DNA from: Fidelibacterota bacterium
Lineage (GTDB): Bacteria; Fidelibacterota; Fidelibacteria; Fidelibacterales; Fidelibacteraceae
DNA length: 33,025 bases
Direction of reading: 5' to 3'
NCBI GenBank assembly: GCA_028699915.1
Contig: JAQVTR010000017.1
Location: forward strand, 1 to 33,025
The number at the start of each line of letters is the position of its first letter. Position 1 is the stretch's first letter. Of this stretch, positions 6,285 through 15,002 are shown in pieces. A program made the translations under genes and the position numbers. The notes under the pieces were generated by a model. That model ran no database searches. It had not been told where the DNA came from and saw only the letters and a program-made list of their open reading frames with translations.

Positions 6285-8753
6285 ATGAAGAAACTTTTTT
6301 TCTTTATTGCTCTTTTTACTATGATCTATGCCGAACCGCCCATCTATATCGCCTTTCTCTGGCATATGCATCAGCCGGTCTATTATCCCGGAGAGGATGT
6401 AATGCAAAGCGCTGCTGCGGGACATTACAGTTATAATCTCCTGGACGTCTTTAATTCCCGTTTCGGCCCCTATACTTCCTGGCCGGCGAATGGAGTTACG
6501 AAAGGGATCAATGCGGGACTTGAACAGTTCGGCGCACAGGTCAGTTTTTCCGGCTCGCTGGTCCGGAATCTGAACCGTCTTGAAAGTGCCGGAAATACAA
6601 ACTTTACAAACTGGAAATCTCATTGGAATGGCATTAAAACCCGCAATACCGCATCCGGCAATCCGCGTATTGATATGGTGGCTTTTGGGGAATTTCATCC
6701 GCTGATGCCATTGACGCAGTACCGGGATATCCGCGATCAGATCCAAATGCACAAGCAGACGTTTACGGCAAATTTTAACGGAACGTATTCCAGGGGTATC
6801 TTTCCGCCCGAGAATGCCTTTGCCCTCCATATGATCCCTGCTTTACTGGACGAAGGTCTGGAATGGGTTCTGGTTGACAACGTGCATATGGAGCGCTGCT
6901 GCGAGAACTATCCCTACAATACTGCAGGCGGATTGTACGAACCCAACCGCGCGGATGTCCGCAATCCGGATCCCGGCGACTGGAAACAACTGAACAATCT
7001 TTGGGCGCCGACCCAAGTCTCAGCTGCCTGGGCGCATCGCCCGCACTATGCCGAATATATCGATCCGGAAACGGGCGAAAGCCGAAAAATGATCGTAGTT
7101 CCGGCTTCCCGGTATCTGGGGAACGAGGACGGGCGCGGCGGCTTTGGCGCCCTGCTTTACGAGGATGTCATGAGTCAGCTGGAATCCCATAATACGGATC
7201 CGGAGCATCCCGTACTGGTGGTTTTGCATCACGACGGCGATAATTACGGCGGGGGAACGGATTCCTACTACGGCAGCAATTTTGAAAATTTCGTGAACTG
7301 GCTTCAGTCAAATTCGCAGCGTTTTGTCTGCACGACCATTCAGGATTATCTTGACAAGTTCCCGCCGGATCCCGGCGACATTGTTCATGTGGAGCCCGGA
7401 AGCTGGAGCGGCGCGGATAATGGTGATCCGCAGTTTAGGAAATGGCTGGGAGAGCCGGGAAGTGACGGATATTCACCGGACCGCAACAGCTGGGGGGTGC
7501 TTACGGCGGCGCAGAATATTCTGCGCACGGCAGAACAGATGGACCCCGACAACGCTCTTCTTGATGAGGCCAGGCAATATCTGGCTATGGCACAGACCTC
7601 CTGCTACTGGTACTGGGACGGATCAGAGGGAGGCCTTTGGGATTCGCATCCGACCCGGGCAGCCAATCTGGCGCTCGCAAATCTCAATACCATTATCTCG
7701 TCCGGCTCGGATCAGACTGCGCCGGAAATCTTTTTGCCGCAGCGCGATCCCTACAATCCCGGTGCCACGGAATTTACCCTTGCCCAGACTTCCGACATGC
7801 GCGTCTGGACCTATGTGTATGACCAGGCGGGGTTGAGCCGGATCGAACTGAAATACCGCGAAGATCATGATGGCTATAACAACCCTCAATCGATCGATAA
7901 TGAAACCTACGCCGGCGGTTCGGAGGCGGGGGATTGGCAGAGCATTCCCATGAGCGGGAAAAGCATCACGTCCCGGACCAATCCGCTTCCGCTTTTCAAA
8001 GCCATGGAATATACGGCACAGGTCACGAATAAAAATAACGTCCTGCTGGATTATTATATCGAAGCGGAAGACCTGCACGGAAATGTTGCGCGTTCCGTCA
8101 TTCAGCATGTGTGGATCGGGGAATATAACGGTGGCGGCTCAAGCGGAAGCGGACTCAGCTGGTCACCCTTGAATCCGGCACCGGATGACAGTATTACTAT
8201 CAGCATCGAGGGTGCGGGAATGGGTGCGACATTACACTGGGGGGTAAACCAGTGGCAGCAGCCCATTCCGGCTTACCGTCCGGCCGGATCCGCGCTATGG
8301 AGCGATAACGTTGCGGTACGGACCCCCATGCAGGGGCCGGAATCGAACGTTCTCAGTGTAAAGATCGGACCCTTCAATGATCCGGCACAGGCCGTCACTA
8401 CCGTTGATTTTGTTATACATTACGAGGATAACAGCTGGGATAACAACAGCGGCGGCGATTATCACATTGACATCCGGGAACCCGTCACCGGCACACAAAG
8501 TGCGGGGCCGGTGCAATTGCGGGTTTTTCCCAATCCGGGAAAAAACCTGATGAGTTTACAATATTCCGGAACGGAGATTGGCGGGGCATTGCTGAACGTT
8601 TACGATCTTTCCGGAAGGTGCGTGCTGCAGCGGAATATTTCCGGTCCGCAGCAGACCCTAGATATCCGCAGCCTTCCGCAAGGCATGTACATCATGACCC
8701 TGACGCGGCCCGGAACGGCGGAGCTGCTTAAAATGAAGTATGTCAAGCTGTGA
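6285..8753 (+). CDS. Secreted GH57 glycoside hydrolase with starch-binding-like and T9SS sorting domains
   Basis: An 822-residue secreted alpha-glucan-active enzyme candidate. Residues 1-16 are a signal peptide. The GH57 domain (about 18-470) has the N-terminal LWHMHQP motif, GEFHPLMP, RGIFPPENAF with the likely nucleophile Glu176, and LVVLHHDGDNYGG with the likely acid/base Asp near 317-319. Around residues 500-620 is a beta-rich linker domain. About 630-735 resembles CBM25-type starch-binding modules (ATLHWGVNQW... to NSWDNNSGGDYHI). The last 75 or so residues (VFPNPGKNLMSLQYS, VYDLSGR, LPQGMYIM) form a type-A T9SS C-terminal sorting domain, so export across the outer membrane is expected. 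GH57 members are amylases, amylopullulanases, branching enzymes or alpha-galactosidases; secretion plus a starch module favours an amylase or pullulanase (inference). It is monocistronic, closed by the hairpin at 8797-8832. Confidence 0.9.
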   Translation: MKKLFFFIALFTMIYAEPPIYIAFLWHMHQPVYYPGEDVMQSAAAGHYSYNLLDVFNSRFGPYTSWPANGVTKGINAGLEQFGAQVSFSGSLVRNLNRLESAGNTNFTNWKSHWNGIKTRNTASGNPRIDMVAFGEFHPLMPLTQYRDIRDQIQMHKQTFTANFNGTYSRGIFPPENAFALHMIPALLDEGLEWVLVDNVHMERCCENYPYNTAGGLYEPNRADVRNPDPGDWKQLNNLWAPTQVSAAWAHRPHYAEYIDPETGESRKMIVVPASRYLGNEDGRGGFGALLYEDVMSQLESHNTDPEHPVLVVLHHDGDNYGGGTDSYYGSNFENFVNWLQSNSQRFVCTTIQDYLDKFPPDPGDIVHVEPGSWSGADNGDPQFRKWLGEPGSDGYSPDRNSWGVLTAAQNILRTAEQMDPDNALLDEARQYLAMAQTSCYWYWDGSEGGLWDSHPTRAANLALANLNTIISSGSDQTAPEIFLPQRDPYNPGATEFTLAQTSDMRVWTYVYDQAGLSRIELKYREDHDGYNNPQSIDNETYAGGSEAGDWQSIPMSGKSITSRTNPLPLFKAMEYTAQVTNKNNVLLDYYIEAEDLHGNVARSVIQHVWIGEYNGGGSSGSGLSWSPLNPAPDDSITISIEGAGMGATLHWGVNQWQQPIPAYRPAGSALWSDNVAVRTPMQGPESNVLSVKIGPFNDPAQAVTTVDFVIHYEDNSWDNNSGGDYHIDIREPVTGTQSAGPVQLRVFPNPGKNLMSLQYSGTEIGGALLNVYDLSGRCVLQRNISGPQQTLDIRSLPQGMYIMTLTRPGTAELLKMKYVKL

Positions 8754-9021
8754 ATCAGCTTGACTCAAGTTTTTGAAAAAAACCTCCCCAAAAGCGAAAA
8801 ATGCCGACACTTGGGGTGGTGTCGGCATTTTTCTACACAGGAGGGAACTTAAAATTATCTTGTTGTTCTTTTTTTAAAGTTCGCTCAACGATGGAAAAGA
8901 ACGATTCTGCTCAATTATACAATATTAATTTTACGCTGTCAAATAAAATAATGCTTTGTTTGAACTTTTTTAGGACTTAAATTCACTGGCTTTTTTGAAA
9001 GGACGGAAGGTATATTCACGG
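8754..9021. other. 268-bp intergenic region with terminator, then A/T-rich leader
   Basis: After the GH57 stop come TTGACTCAA (8760-8768), the 14-bp terminator hairpin, a Shine-Dalgarno-like GGAGGG (8840-8845) with no convincing gene behind it, and about 120 bp of A/T-rich sequence that should contain the cmk-rpsA promoter. No tRNA or protein gene is seen. Confidence 0.6.
8797..8832 (+). terminator. Strong hairpin terminator after the GH57 gene
   Basis: A perfect 14-bp stem pairs 8797-8810 (AAAAATGCCGACAC) with 8819-8832 (GTGTCGGCATTTTT) around an 8-nt loop, TTGGGGTG. An A-tract on one side and a T-tract on the other make it look like a bidirectional intrinsic terminator. The loop's TTGGGG is exactly complementary to CCCCAA at 8786-8791 just upstream. 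Confidence 0.85.
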
Positions 9022-9672
9022 ATGATTATTGCAATTGACGGGCCTTCCGGATCCGGGAAAAGTTCCACCGCAAAACAAGTTGCAAAGGCACTTGGCTTTG
9101 TCTATCTTGATACCGGCGCTATGTACCGCGCCGCAGCAGTGGGCGTTCTGCGTTCCGGAATCGATCCCGAAGACGAAATATCGGTGGCGGAAGCGGTCAA
9201 GACCATGGACATTGGTTTCCGTGGCGATAAGGTGCTGCTGAGCGGCGAAGACATCAGTGTGGAGATCCGTAAGGACGCTGCCAATAAAGCCGTCACCCCG
9301 GTCAGTGCCAATCCCCTTGTGCGTGAACTCATGGTCGAAAAACAGCGCGCTTACGCAAAAGATCACAATGTGGTGATGGAGGGCAGGGATATCGGTACCG
9401 TGGTATTCCCCGATGCAGACCGCAAATTCTACTTGGTGGCGGATCTGGACGTACGCGCAAAACGCAGGCTGGCCGAAGCACCCGAGGAACTGAGTTTCCA
9501 ATCCGTCAAAGCCGATTTGCAGCGCCGTGACGAACGCGATTCCTCTCGAGCCCATTCACCGCTGCGAAAGGCGGATGACGCCGTGGAGATCGATACCAGC
9601 CGAATGACATTTGCTGAACAAGTTGATAAGATATTATCAATCATAAAAGAGCCAAAACATGGAGGAAAATGA
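9022..9672 (+). CDS. cmk: Cytidylate kinase
   Basis: Cmk phosphorylates CMP and dCMP with ATP in the cytoplasm. The 216-residue protein fits the bacterial length. The P-loop GPSGSGKSS lies at residues 7-15, then FVYLDTGAMYRAAA, VVMEGRDIGTVVFPDADRKFYL (NMP-binding and core strands), the LQRRDERDSSRAHSPL lid segment with its Arg residues, and DDAVEIDTSRM. I chose the ATG at 9022 because the family starts almost exactly at this (M)xIAIDGPSGSGKS sequence; an in-frame TTG at 8995 adds nine residues without family support. GGAAGG stands about 12 nt upstream. It abuts rpsA with no gap, and the rpsA ribosome site (GGAGG, 9661) lies inside the end of cmk, so the two are translationally coupled, as in many bacteria. 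Confidence 0.96.
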   Translation: MIIAIDGPSGSGKSSTAKQVAKALGFVYLDTGAMYRAAAVGVLRSGIDPEDEISVAEAVKTMDIGFRGDKVLLSGEDISVEIRKDAANKAVTPVSANPLVRELMVEKQRAYAKDHNVVMEGRDIGTVVFPDADRKFYLVADLDVRAKRRLAEAPEELSFQSVKADLQRRDERDSSRAHSPLRKADDAVEIDTSRMTFAEQVDKILSIIKEPKHGGK

Positions 9673-11814
9673 ATGGCTGAAGAACTGAAGAACGTTAAAC
9701 CCGTTAACCCTCAGGAAGAGGCCGAAGACGTTGTAGACACCGAAACTGTCGCGACGGAAGGCACAGATGCACTGGAAGAAGTCAAAGAACCTGCAGAAGA
9801 AAATCTTGAAGCGGAAGCGGAAATGAAGGACGCCGAAAACGGCGAAGAAGCTGCTCCTGCAGAAAACGATGAGCAAGAAGTTCCTGCAGAACAGGAAGAA
9901 AAAGCGGAAGAAAGTACAGAAGAAAGTGCGGCACCGGTGGCTGAGGCTGTAAAGAAACACATCGGTAACATTTATGATCAGATCCGCGTGGTAAAACGGG
10001 AAGATATCGCGTCTGAAAAAGCCGCCGATATCAATCCCGAACTTGAAAAGATGTACGAAAGAACCCTGAACAAGTTCAACAGCAACGAACGTGTCAACGG
10101 GCATGTGATCCGTATAACCGACAAAGAAGTGGTCGTGGATATCGGTTTCAAATCCGAAGGACTTATCCCCGTCGAAGAATTCGGCAACAATATTCCGGAA
10201 CTCGGCGATGAGATCGAGATCTTTGTGGACAAGATCGAGGACCGCAAAGGCCAGCTGATACTTTCCAAGAAAAAAGCCGATTTCCTTCGCGCCTGGGAAC
10301 GCCTCAAAGAGGTGCATGAATCCGACGGCGTGATCGAAGGTTATATTGTTAAACGCATTAAAGGGGGTATGGTTGTGGATCTCGGCGGCGTGGAAGGCTT
10401 TCTTCCCGGTTCCCAGATCGATGTACGCCCCGTTACCGATTTTGACGCTTTCGTCGGTAAAACTCTGGAACTGAAGATCGTTAAACTGAATGAAGCCCGA
10501 AAAAATATCGTGGTAAGCCGCAAGGAGATTCTGGAAGATGCGCTCAAAGAAAAACGCGAAGAACTGCTGAGCCAGATCCAGGTCGATCAGGTCCTCAAGG
10601 GCCGCGTGAAGAATATTACCGATTTCGGCGCTTTCATCGATCTTGGCGGTATCGACGGATTGCTGCACATTACCGACATGTCCTGGGGACGCATCAAGCA
10701 TCCTTCGGAAATGCTTTCTATCGATGATGTTGTTGAAGTCAAGGTCATTGATTATAATACCGAAAAACAACGGGTATCGCTGGGTATGAAACAGCTTGAA
10801 GCCCACCCCTGGGAAGATATCGAGCAGAAATATCCCATCGATTCCGTCGTTAAGGGTCGTGTGGTGTCTATCACCAATTACGGTGTCTTTGTCGAACTTG
10901 AAAAAGGCGTAGAAGGTCTGATCCACATTTCCGAGATGAGCTGGACCCAGCATATCAAGCATCCTTCCGAGATCTACCAGATCAACGACGAAGTCGAAGC
11001 CCGTGTGCTGGCCATCGATTCCCAGGACCGCAAGATCTCTCTGGGCGTCAAGCAGCTGCAGCCGGATCCCTGGGATCAGCTCGAAAAGAAATACGCTCCG
11101 GGAATGAAAGTAAAGGGCATTGTTCGCAATCTGACCCAGTTCGGCGCCTTTGTGGAGATCGAAGAAGGTATCGACGGACTTATACACGTCTCCGACCTAT
11201 CCTGGATCAAGGTGGTCCGCCATCCCAAAGAGATCCTTCAGAAAGATCAGGAGATCGAGGTCATGATCCTTGAGATCAACAGTGAAACCCGCAAGATCTC
11301 TCTGGGCTACAAACAGCTTGAATCCAATCCCTGGGAAGCCCTCGACAGCAAATACAAATCCGGGAAAATGGTAAAGGCCAAAGTCCTCAAGATCCTGGAT
11401 AAGGGCATTATCATGACCATCGAAGGCGAAGAGGTTGAGGCAATTGTTCCCCTGAACAGTATGAACAAAAAGGAAAAACGCGATTATACCCGTGACATTA
11501 AGGTCGGCGACGAACTCGAACTCCGGGTCGTTGAAGTCCGCCACGATGAACGCAAGATCGTGCTTTCCAGCGATGACCTCGCCCTGTCCGAAGACGATAA
11601 GGATATCGCCCGCGTAATGTCAAAACAGGAAGAAGTCACACAGAAGATCGAGATCCCGGAAGCGATCCTTTCCAAGCTTCAGGAAAAAAAGCCCCGCAAG
11701 AAAGCGGAGTCGGGCAAAACCAAGAGCCCCGAACCTGAAACGTCCGAAAAGGTCGAAACGGAAAATGCTCCGGAACCCGGGGAATCCGATCCCGGTGATA
11801 GTGAAACAAAATAA
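9673..11814 (+). CDS. rpsA: 30S ribosomal protein S1, six S1 domains, acidic extensions
   Basis: S1 binds mRNA and helps load it on the 30S subunit. The 713 residues are longer than E. coli S1 (557). Six S1 repeats can be traced at roughly residues 138-205, 226-292, 309-380, 394-468, 481-555 and 568-640. Domains 3 to 5 carry the clear ITDFGAFIDLGGIDGLLHI / ITNYGVFVELEKGVEGLIHI / LTQFGAFVEIEEGIDGLIHV signatures and the HPSE or HPKE loops. The first 95 residues are a low-complexity Glu/Ala-rich acidic extension, and the last 70 are a Lys/Glu/Pro tail ending GDSETK. Such tails occur in FCB lineages. It follows cmk directly and is closed by a terminator at 11834. Codon use and spacing are ordinary for a highly expressed gene. 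Confidence 0.97.
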   Translation: MAEELKNVKPVNPQEEAEDVVDTETVATEGTDALEEVKEPAEENLEAEAEMKDAENGEEAAPAENDEQEVPAEQEEKAEESTEESAAPVAEAVKKHIGNIYDQIRVVKREDIASEKAADINPELEKMYERTLNKFNSNERVNGHVIRITDKEVVVDIGFKSEGLIPVEEFGNNIPELGDEIEIFVDKIEDRKGQLILSKKKADFLRAWERLKEVHESDGVIEGYIVKRIKGGMVVDLGGVEGFLPGSQIDVRPVTDFDAFVGKTLELKIVKLNEARKNIVVSRKEILEDALKEKREELLSQIQVDQVLKGRVKNITDFGAFIDLGGIDGLLHITDMSWGRIKHPSEMLSIDDVVEVKVIDYNTEKQRVSLGMKQLEAHPWEDIEQKYPIDSVVKGRVVSITNYGVFVELEKGVEGLIHISEMSWTQHIKHPSEIYQINDEVEARVLAIDSQDRKISLGVKQLQPDPWDQLEKKYAPGMKVKGIVRNLTQFGAFVEIEEGIDGLIHVSDLSWIKVVRHPKEILQKDQEIEVMILEINSETRKISLGYKQLESNPWEALDSKYKSGKMVKAKVLKILDKGIIMTIEGEEVEAIVPLNSMNKKEKRDYTRDIKVGDELELRVVEVRHDERKIVLSSDDLALSEDDKDIARVMSKQEEVTQKIEIPEAILSKLQEKKPRKKAESGKTKSPEPETSEKVETENAPEPGESDPGDSETK

Positions 11815-11833
11815 GCGAATACGCTATTTGATA

Positions 11834-11867
11834 AAAAAGCCGCTTTTTTAAAGCGGCTTTTTGTTTT
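11834..11867 (+). terminator. Intrinsic terminator after rpsA
   Basis: A 13-bp perfect stem pairs 11834-11846 (AAAAAGCCGCTTT) with 11850-11862 around a TTT loop, followed by GTTTTT. It begins 20 bp after the rpsA stop and separates the cmk-rpsA unit from the ybbR-shikimate operon. Confidence 0.9.
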
Positions 11868-12011
11868 TACCGACATATTGAAGGAAAAGCTGCCTTGCAT
11901 GCGAATAATTGAATAAGAATTGAGAATTTTGTCGAAATGATGTCCGTAAAACGTATTTTAAATTGTAAAATCAACGGATATTGGTTACATTTAACAAATC
12001 ATCAGGAAATT

Positions 12012-12947
12012 ATGATGAAAAACACTATACCTAAAATCATTGTCGTCCTGGCCGCAATCCTGTTCTGGCTTCTGGTCGTGTCGGGACAAAGGACTGTCAG
12101 TGTCGTCGATTTGCCGCTGCAGGTTTATGAACCCCGGCAGGAAAAAGCCCTGGCAAGACCCCTCCCGGAAAAGATCCGGCTACGGGTCGAAGGTCCCGGG
12201 CGCACCATTTATTTCATGAAATTTCAGAAAAAGAACTCCCTGGTGCTGGATGTGGGAAACATCAGCAACAATGAACGGATTTCATTGAAAAGTTATTTTG
12301 AAGGACGTCCAAAACAGGTTCACTTGGATCCGGAATTAAAATTTCTGGAGGTTGTATATCCGGACAGTATCGATATTGTCATTGAGGACCGGGTCACCCG
12401 CAGTATCCCCGTCCGGGTTGCCGCGGACATATCCGTCAAGCCGGGACATATCCAAATCGGTACCGCGGTCGCCGAGACGGTAAGCGCGGAAGGTCCTTTG
12501 ACGATATTGAACAAAATAACTCACGTCCAGACGCAAACGCTGAAACGGGAGAACGTTGATCTGTCCTTTGATGCGGAACTGGCATTGATCAACCCCGCTC
12601 CGGACCTGCTGAAGATAAGTCCCGAATTGGTCACCGTCCGTGTCGAAATCGAGACGATCGGAGAACGGACGATTCACGGGATCCCGGTTCAGATCCGCAA
12701 TCAACCGCCGGAACTGCAGATCAAAGCGATTCCCCATACGGTCAGTCTTCACATTACGGGCGGCAACACCCGTATTCAGAAACTGACAGCCACCGATTTT
12801 ACGGTCTATTTTGATTATTTGACACAGTGGCTTCCGAACAAGCATTATTACGCGCCCCGGGTCATTGAGGCGGCCGATGTGCTGGATGTTACCGGCATCA
12901 GTCCCGAACGCATAGAAATTGTCGTGAGCAGGAAAAATCAGCCATGA
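12012..12947 (+). CDS. YbbR/CdaR-like domain protein
   Basis: A 311-residue single-pass protein with a hydrophobic anchor at about residues 6-25 (IIVVLAAILFWLLVVSG), the N-terminal pattern of YbbR/CdaR proteins. Behind it are about three beta-rich YbbR-type repeats (for example LPEKIRLRVEGPGRTIYF, VYPDSIDIVIEDRVTRSIPV, ISPELVTVRVEIETIGERTI, EAADVLDVTGISPERIEIVV). In Firmicutes CdaR regulates the diadenylate cyclase CdaA, usually encoded next door; no cyclase is visible here, so that role is unproven. I use the ATG at 12012 (or 12015), which puts the membrane helix at the N-terminus and has AGGAAA upstream; an open frame from 11937 would add an unusual 25-residue leader. Its stop overlaps the tsaD start by 4 nt, so it heads the long operon. 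Confidence 0.78.
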   Translation: MMKNTIPKIIVVLAAILFWLLVVSGQRTVSVVDLPLQVYEPRQEKALARPLPEKIRLRVEGPGRTIYFMKFQKKNSLVLDVGNISNNERISLKSYFEGRPKQVHLDPELKFLEVVYPDSIDIVIEDRVTRSIPVRVAADISVKPGHIQIGTAVAETVSAEGPLTILNKITHVQTQTLKRENVDLSFDAELALINPAPDLLKISPELVTVRVEIETIGERTIHGIPVQIRNQPPELQIKAIPHTVSLHITGGNTRIQKLTATDFTVYFDYLTQWLPNKHYYAPRVIEAADVLDVTGISPERIEIVVSRKNQP

Positions 12948-13960
12948 CGGACTTGGACTTATTTCCCTGCATTCTCGGGATAGAATCTTCTTGTGACGAG
13001 ACAAGCGCTGCGGTTCTGGAAGGATTTCAGGTACGTTCACATATTGTCTACTCCCAGATGATCCATAAAAAATACGGCGGCGTTGTTCCGGAACTTGCCA
13101 GCCGTGCGCATGAACACGCCATCTCTCAAGTCGTGCATGCGGCTTTTGAAGCTTCCGCGAAAAGTCCGGAAGATATCGATGCGGTGGCTGTTACCTACGG
13201 ACCGGGACTGATGGGCGCCTTGCTGGTGGGACTGAACTATGCAAAAGGTTTCGCACTGGCGCAGAATATCCCGCTCATCGGCGTCAATCACGTGGAAGCA
13301 CATTTATACGCGCCGATGCTGGAGTTCCCGGAACTGAAACCGCCTTTTCTCTGCCTGCTGGTCTCCGGGGGGCATACCATGCTGGTGGATGTGCGGGGTA
13401 TCCGGGATTTTGTAATTCTGGGTACTACCCGGGACGATGCTGCGGGGGAGTCCTTCGACAAAACCGCACGCCTTCTGCAGATCGGTTATCCGGGCGGACC
13501 CGTGATCGATACGCTCTCGGACTCCGGAAATCCCCGGGCTTTGCGTTTCCCGCGCTCCCTGCTGGAACCGGACAGCCTGGATTTCAGTTTCAGCGGAATG
13601 AAAACCGCGGTCCTGAACCACGTCCGCAAGCATCCTGAACCGACGGAGAAAGATAAAGCGGACATCGCAGCCAGCTTTCAGGAAGCGGTCGTGGATGTCC
13701 TGAAGGAAAAACTGCGCAGAGCGATTGTATTCAGCGGGCATACGCGCATTGTCCTTGCCGGAGGCGTGGCGGCAAACCGCCGTCTGCGGTCGGAGTTGAA
13801 AAAAATGGCGGAAAAAATGCAGTTGGAACTGTATTACCCGCCTTTGGAATACTGTACGGACAATGCGGCGATGATTGCCGCAACCGGCATCATGTACCAG
13901 CGTTCGGGACTTTTCTCGAATTTGGAGATCGCCGCGGTCCCAAACTTGAAACTGGCGTAA
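12944..13960 (+). CDS. tsaD: tRNA N6-adenosine threonylcarbamoyltransferase
   Basis: TsaD transfers the threonylcarbamoyl group to A37 of ANN-decoding tRNAs, working with TsaB and TsaE. The 338 residues match the family (E. coli 337). Hallmarks are the N-terminal LGIESSCDETSAAV, VVPELASRAHEHAI, the metal-binding NHVEAHLYAPM (His116 and His120), LVSGGHTML, DDAAGESFDKTARLL, DFSFSGMKTAVL, LAGGVAANRRLR and YCTDNAAMIA with the third metal ligand Asp. The ATG overlaps the YbbR-like stop (ATGA). The next gene, DAHP synthase, begins 13 nt after the stop. No tsaB, tsaE or tsaC is in the window. Confidence 0.97.
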   Translation: MTDLDLFPCILGIESSCDETSAAVLEGFQVRSHIVYSQMIHKKYGGVVPELASRAHEHAISQVVHAAFEASAKSPEDIDAVAVTYGPGLMGALLVGLNYAKGFALAQNIPLIGVNHVEAHLYAPMLEFPELKPPFLCLLVSGGHTMLVDVRGIRDFVILGTTRDDAAGESFDKTARLLQIGYPGGPVIDTLSDSGNPRALRFPRSLLEPDSLDFSFSGMKTAVLNHVRKHPEPTEKDKADIAASFQEAVVDVLKEKLRRAIVFSGHTRIVLAGGVAANRRLRSELKKMAEKMQLELYYPPLEYCTDNAAMIAATGIMYQRSGLFSNLEIAAVPNLKLA

Positions 13961-13973
13961 AGGAGAAAGAAAA

Positions 13974-15002
13974 ATGGTCATCGTATTCAAACCCAATGCA
14001 AGTCAGGAACAGATTAAAAAGATCAGCGATTATTTGCAGGAACAGGGTTTCGAATATCACTTTAGCCAGGGAAAAGAGCTGACTATTATCGGCATTATTG
14101 GCGATACCAAACGCCTTTCCCCGGAGTTTTTTATTAAGATGGAGGGCGTTTCCAACGCATTCCGCATTCAGGAAACCTATAAATTGTGTTCAAGGACCTT
14201 TCATCCGCGCAGCACCCGGGTCAAGATCGGCGATATTAACATCGGCGGAAACGACATTGCAGTTATGGCCGGTCCCTGCTCCATTGAAAATAAACCTATG
14301 ATCTATCAAATTGCCCGGGAGGTTCGGCGCTACGGCGCTAATATCATTCGCGGCGGTGCATTTAAACCGCGTTCTTCCCCTTATGCCTTTCAGGGGCTGG
14401 GAGAAGAGGGACTGCGATATTTGCGCGCTGTCGGTGATGAGACCGGCTGCCCGGTAGTTTCGGAGATCATGGCTATCAATGACATCCCGCTTTTTGAAAA
14501 GTACGTGGATATAATTCAGATCGGCGCAAGAAACATGCAGAATTTTGCATTGCTCAAAGAACTGGCGCACATGAAAAAGCCGATTTTGCTGAAACGCGGC
14601 ATTTCAGCGACCATTGAGGAGTGGCTGAATTCGGCGGAATATCTTGCTTCCAAGGGGAATCAGAAGATCATTCTGTGCGAACGCGGCATCCGCACTTTTG
14701 AAAATTCCACCCGCTTTACGCTTGATCTTTCCTCTGTGCCGGTGATCAAGAGGAAATCCCACCTTCCTATCATCGTAGATCCCAGCCACCCCATGGGGCA
14801 AAGTGATCTGGTTATCCCCATGGCCCGTGCAGCGGTGGCCGCCGGCGCCGACGGAATTATGGTGGAAGTGCATCACAAACCCTCAGAAGCCCTTTCGGAT
14901 GGTCCGCAATCTCTGACCTTTAAACAGTTTGAACATCTGATGGGGGAGATCAGAATGATCGCCGGCGCAATAGGGAGAAATATTGCACACAATGAAGCCT
15001 GA
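13974..15002 (+). CDS. aroF: 3-deoxy-7-phosphoheptulonate (DAHP) synthase, AroAI-beta type
   Basis: Condenses phosphoenolpyruvate and erythrose-4-phosphate to DAHP, the entry step of the shikimate pathway. The 342 residues have the Thermotoga-type layout: an N-terminal ferredoxin-like regulatory domain (about 1-70, [29 protein letters not shown]), implicated in Tyr/Phe feedback control, and a TIM barrel. Barrel motifs include [100 protein letters not shown] and [18 protein letters not shown]. There is no fused chorismate mutase domain. AAGGAGAAAG gives a strong ribosome site. The stop overlaps the TyrA-PheA gene by 11 nt. Confidence 0.96.
   Translation: MVIVFKPNASQEQIKKISDYLQEQGFEYHFSQGKELTIIGIIGDTKRLSPEFFIKMEGVSNAFRIQETYKLCSRTFHPRSTRVKIGDINIGGNDIAVMAGPCSIENKPMIYQIAREVRRYGANIIRGGAFKPRSSPYAFQGLGEEGLRYLRAVGDETGCPVVSEIMAINDIPLFEKYVDIIQIGARNMQNFALLKELAHMKKPILLKRGISATIEEWLNSAEYLASKGNQKIILCERGIRTFENSTRFTLDLSSVPVIKRKSHLPIIVDPSHPMGQSDLVIPMARAAVAAGADGIMVEVHHKPSEALSDGPQSLTFKQFEHLMGEIRMIAGAIGRNIAHNEA

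Noticed and set aside
9637-11187. 516-codon open frame on the minus strand opposite rpsA
   Set aside because: Its length comes from the biased, repetitive codon use of the six S1 domains. The predicted protein is Phe/Asp-rich with no recognisable motif, and the plus strand is clearly rpsA.
12012-12947. c-di-AMP signalling module around the YbbR/CdaR-like gene
   Set aside because: No diadenylate cyclase, phosphodiesterase or GlmM gene is visible nearby; the YbbR repeat alone does not show this function.
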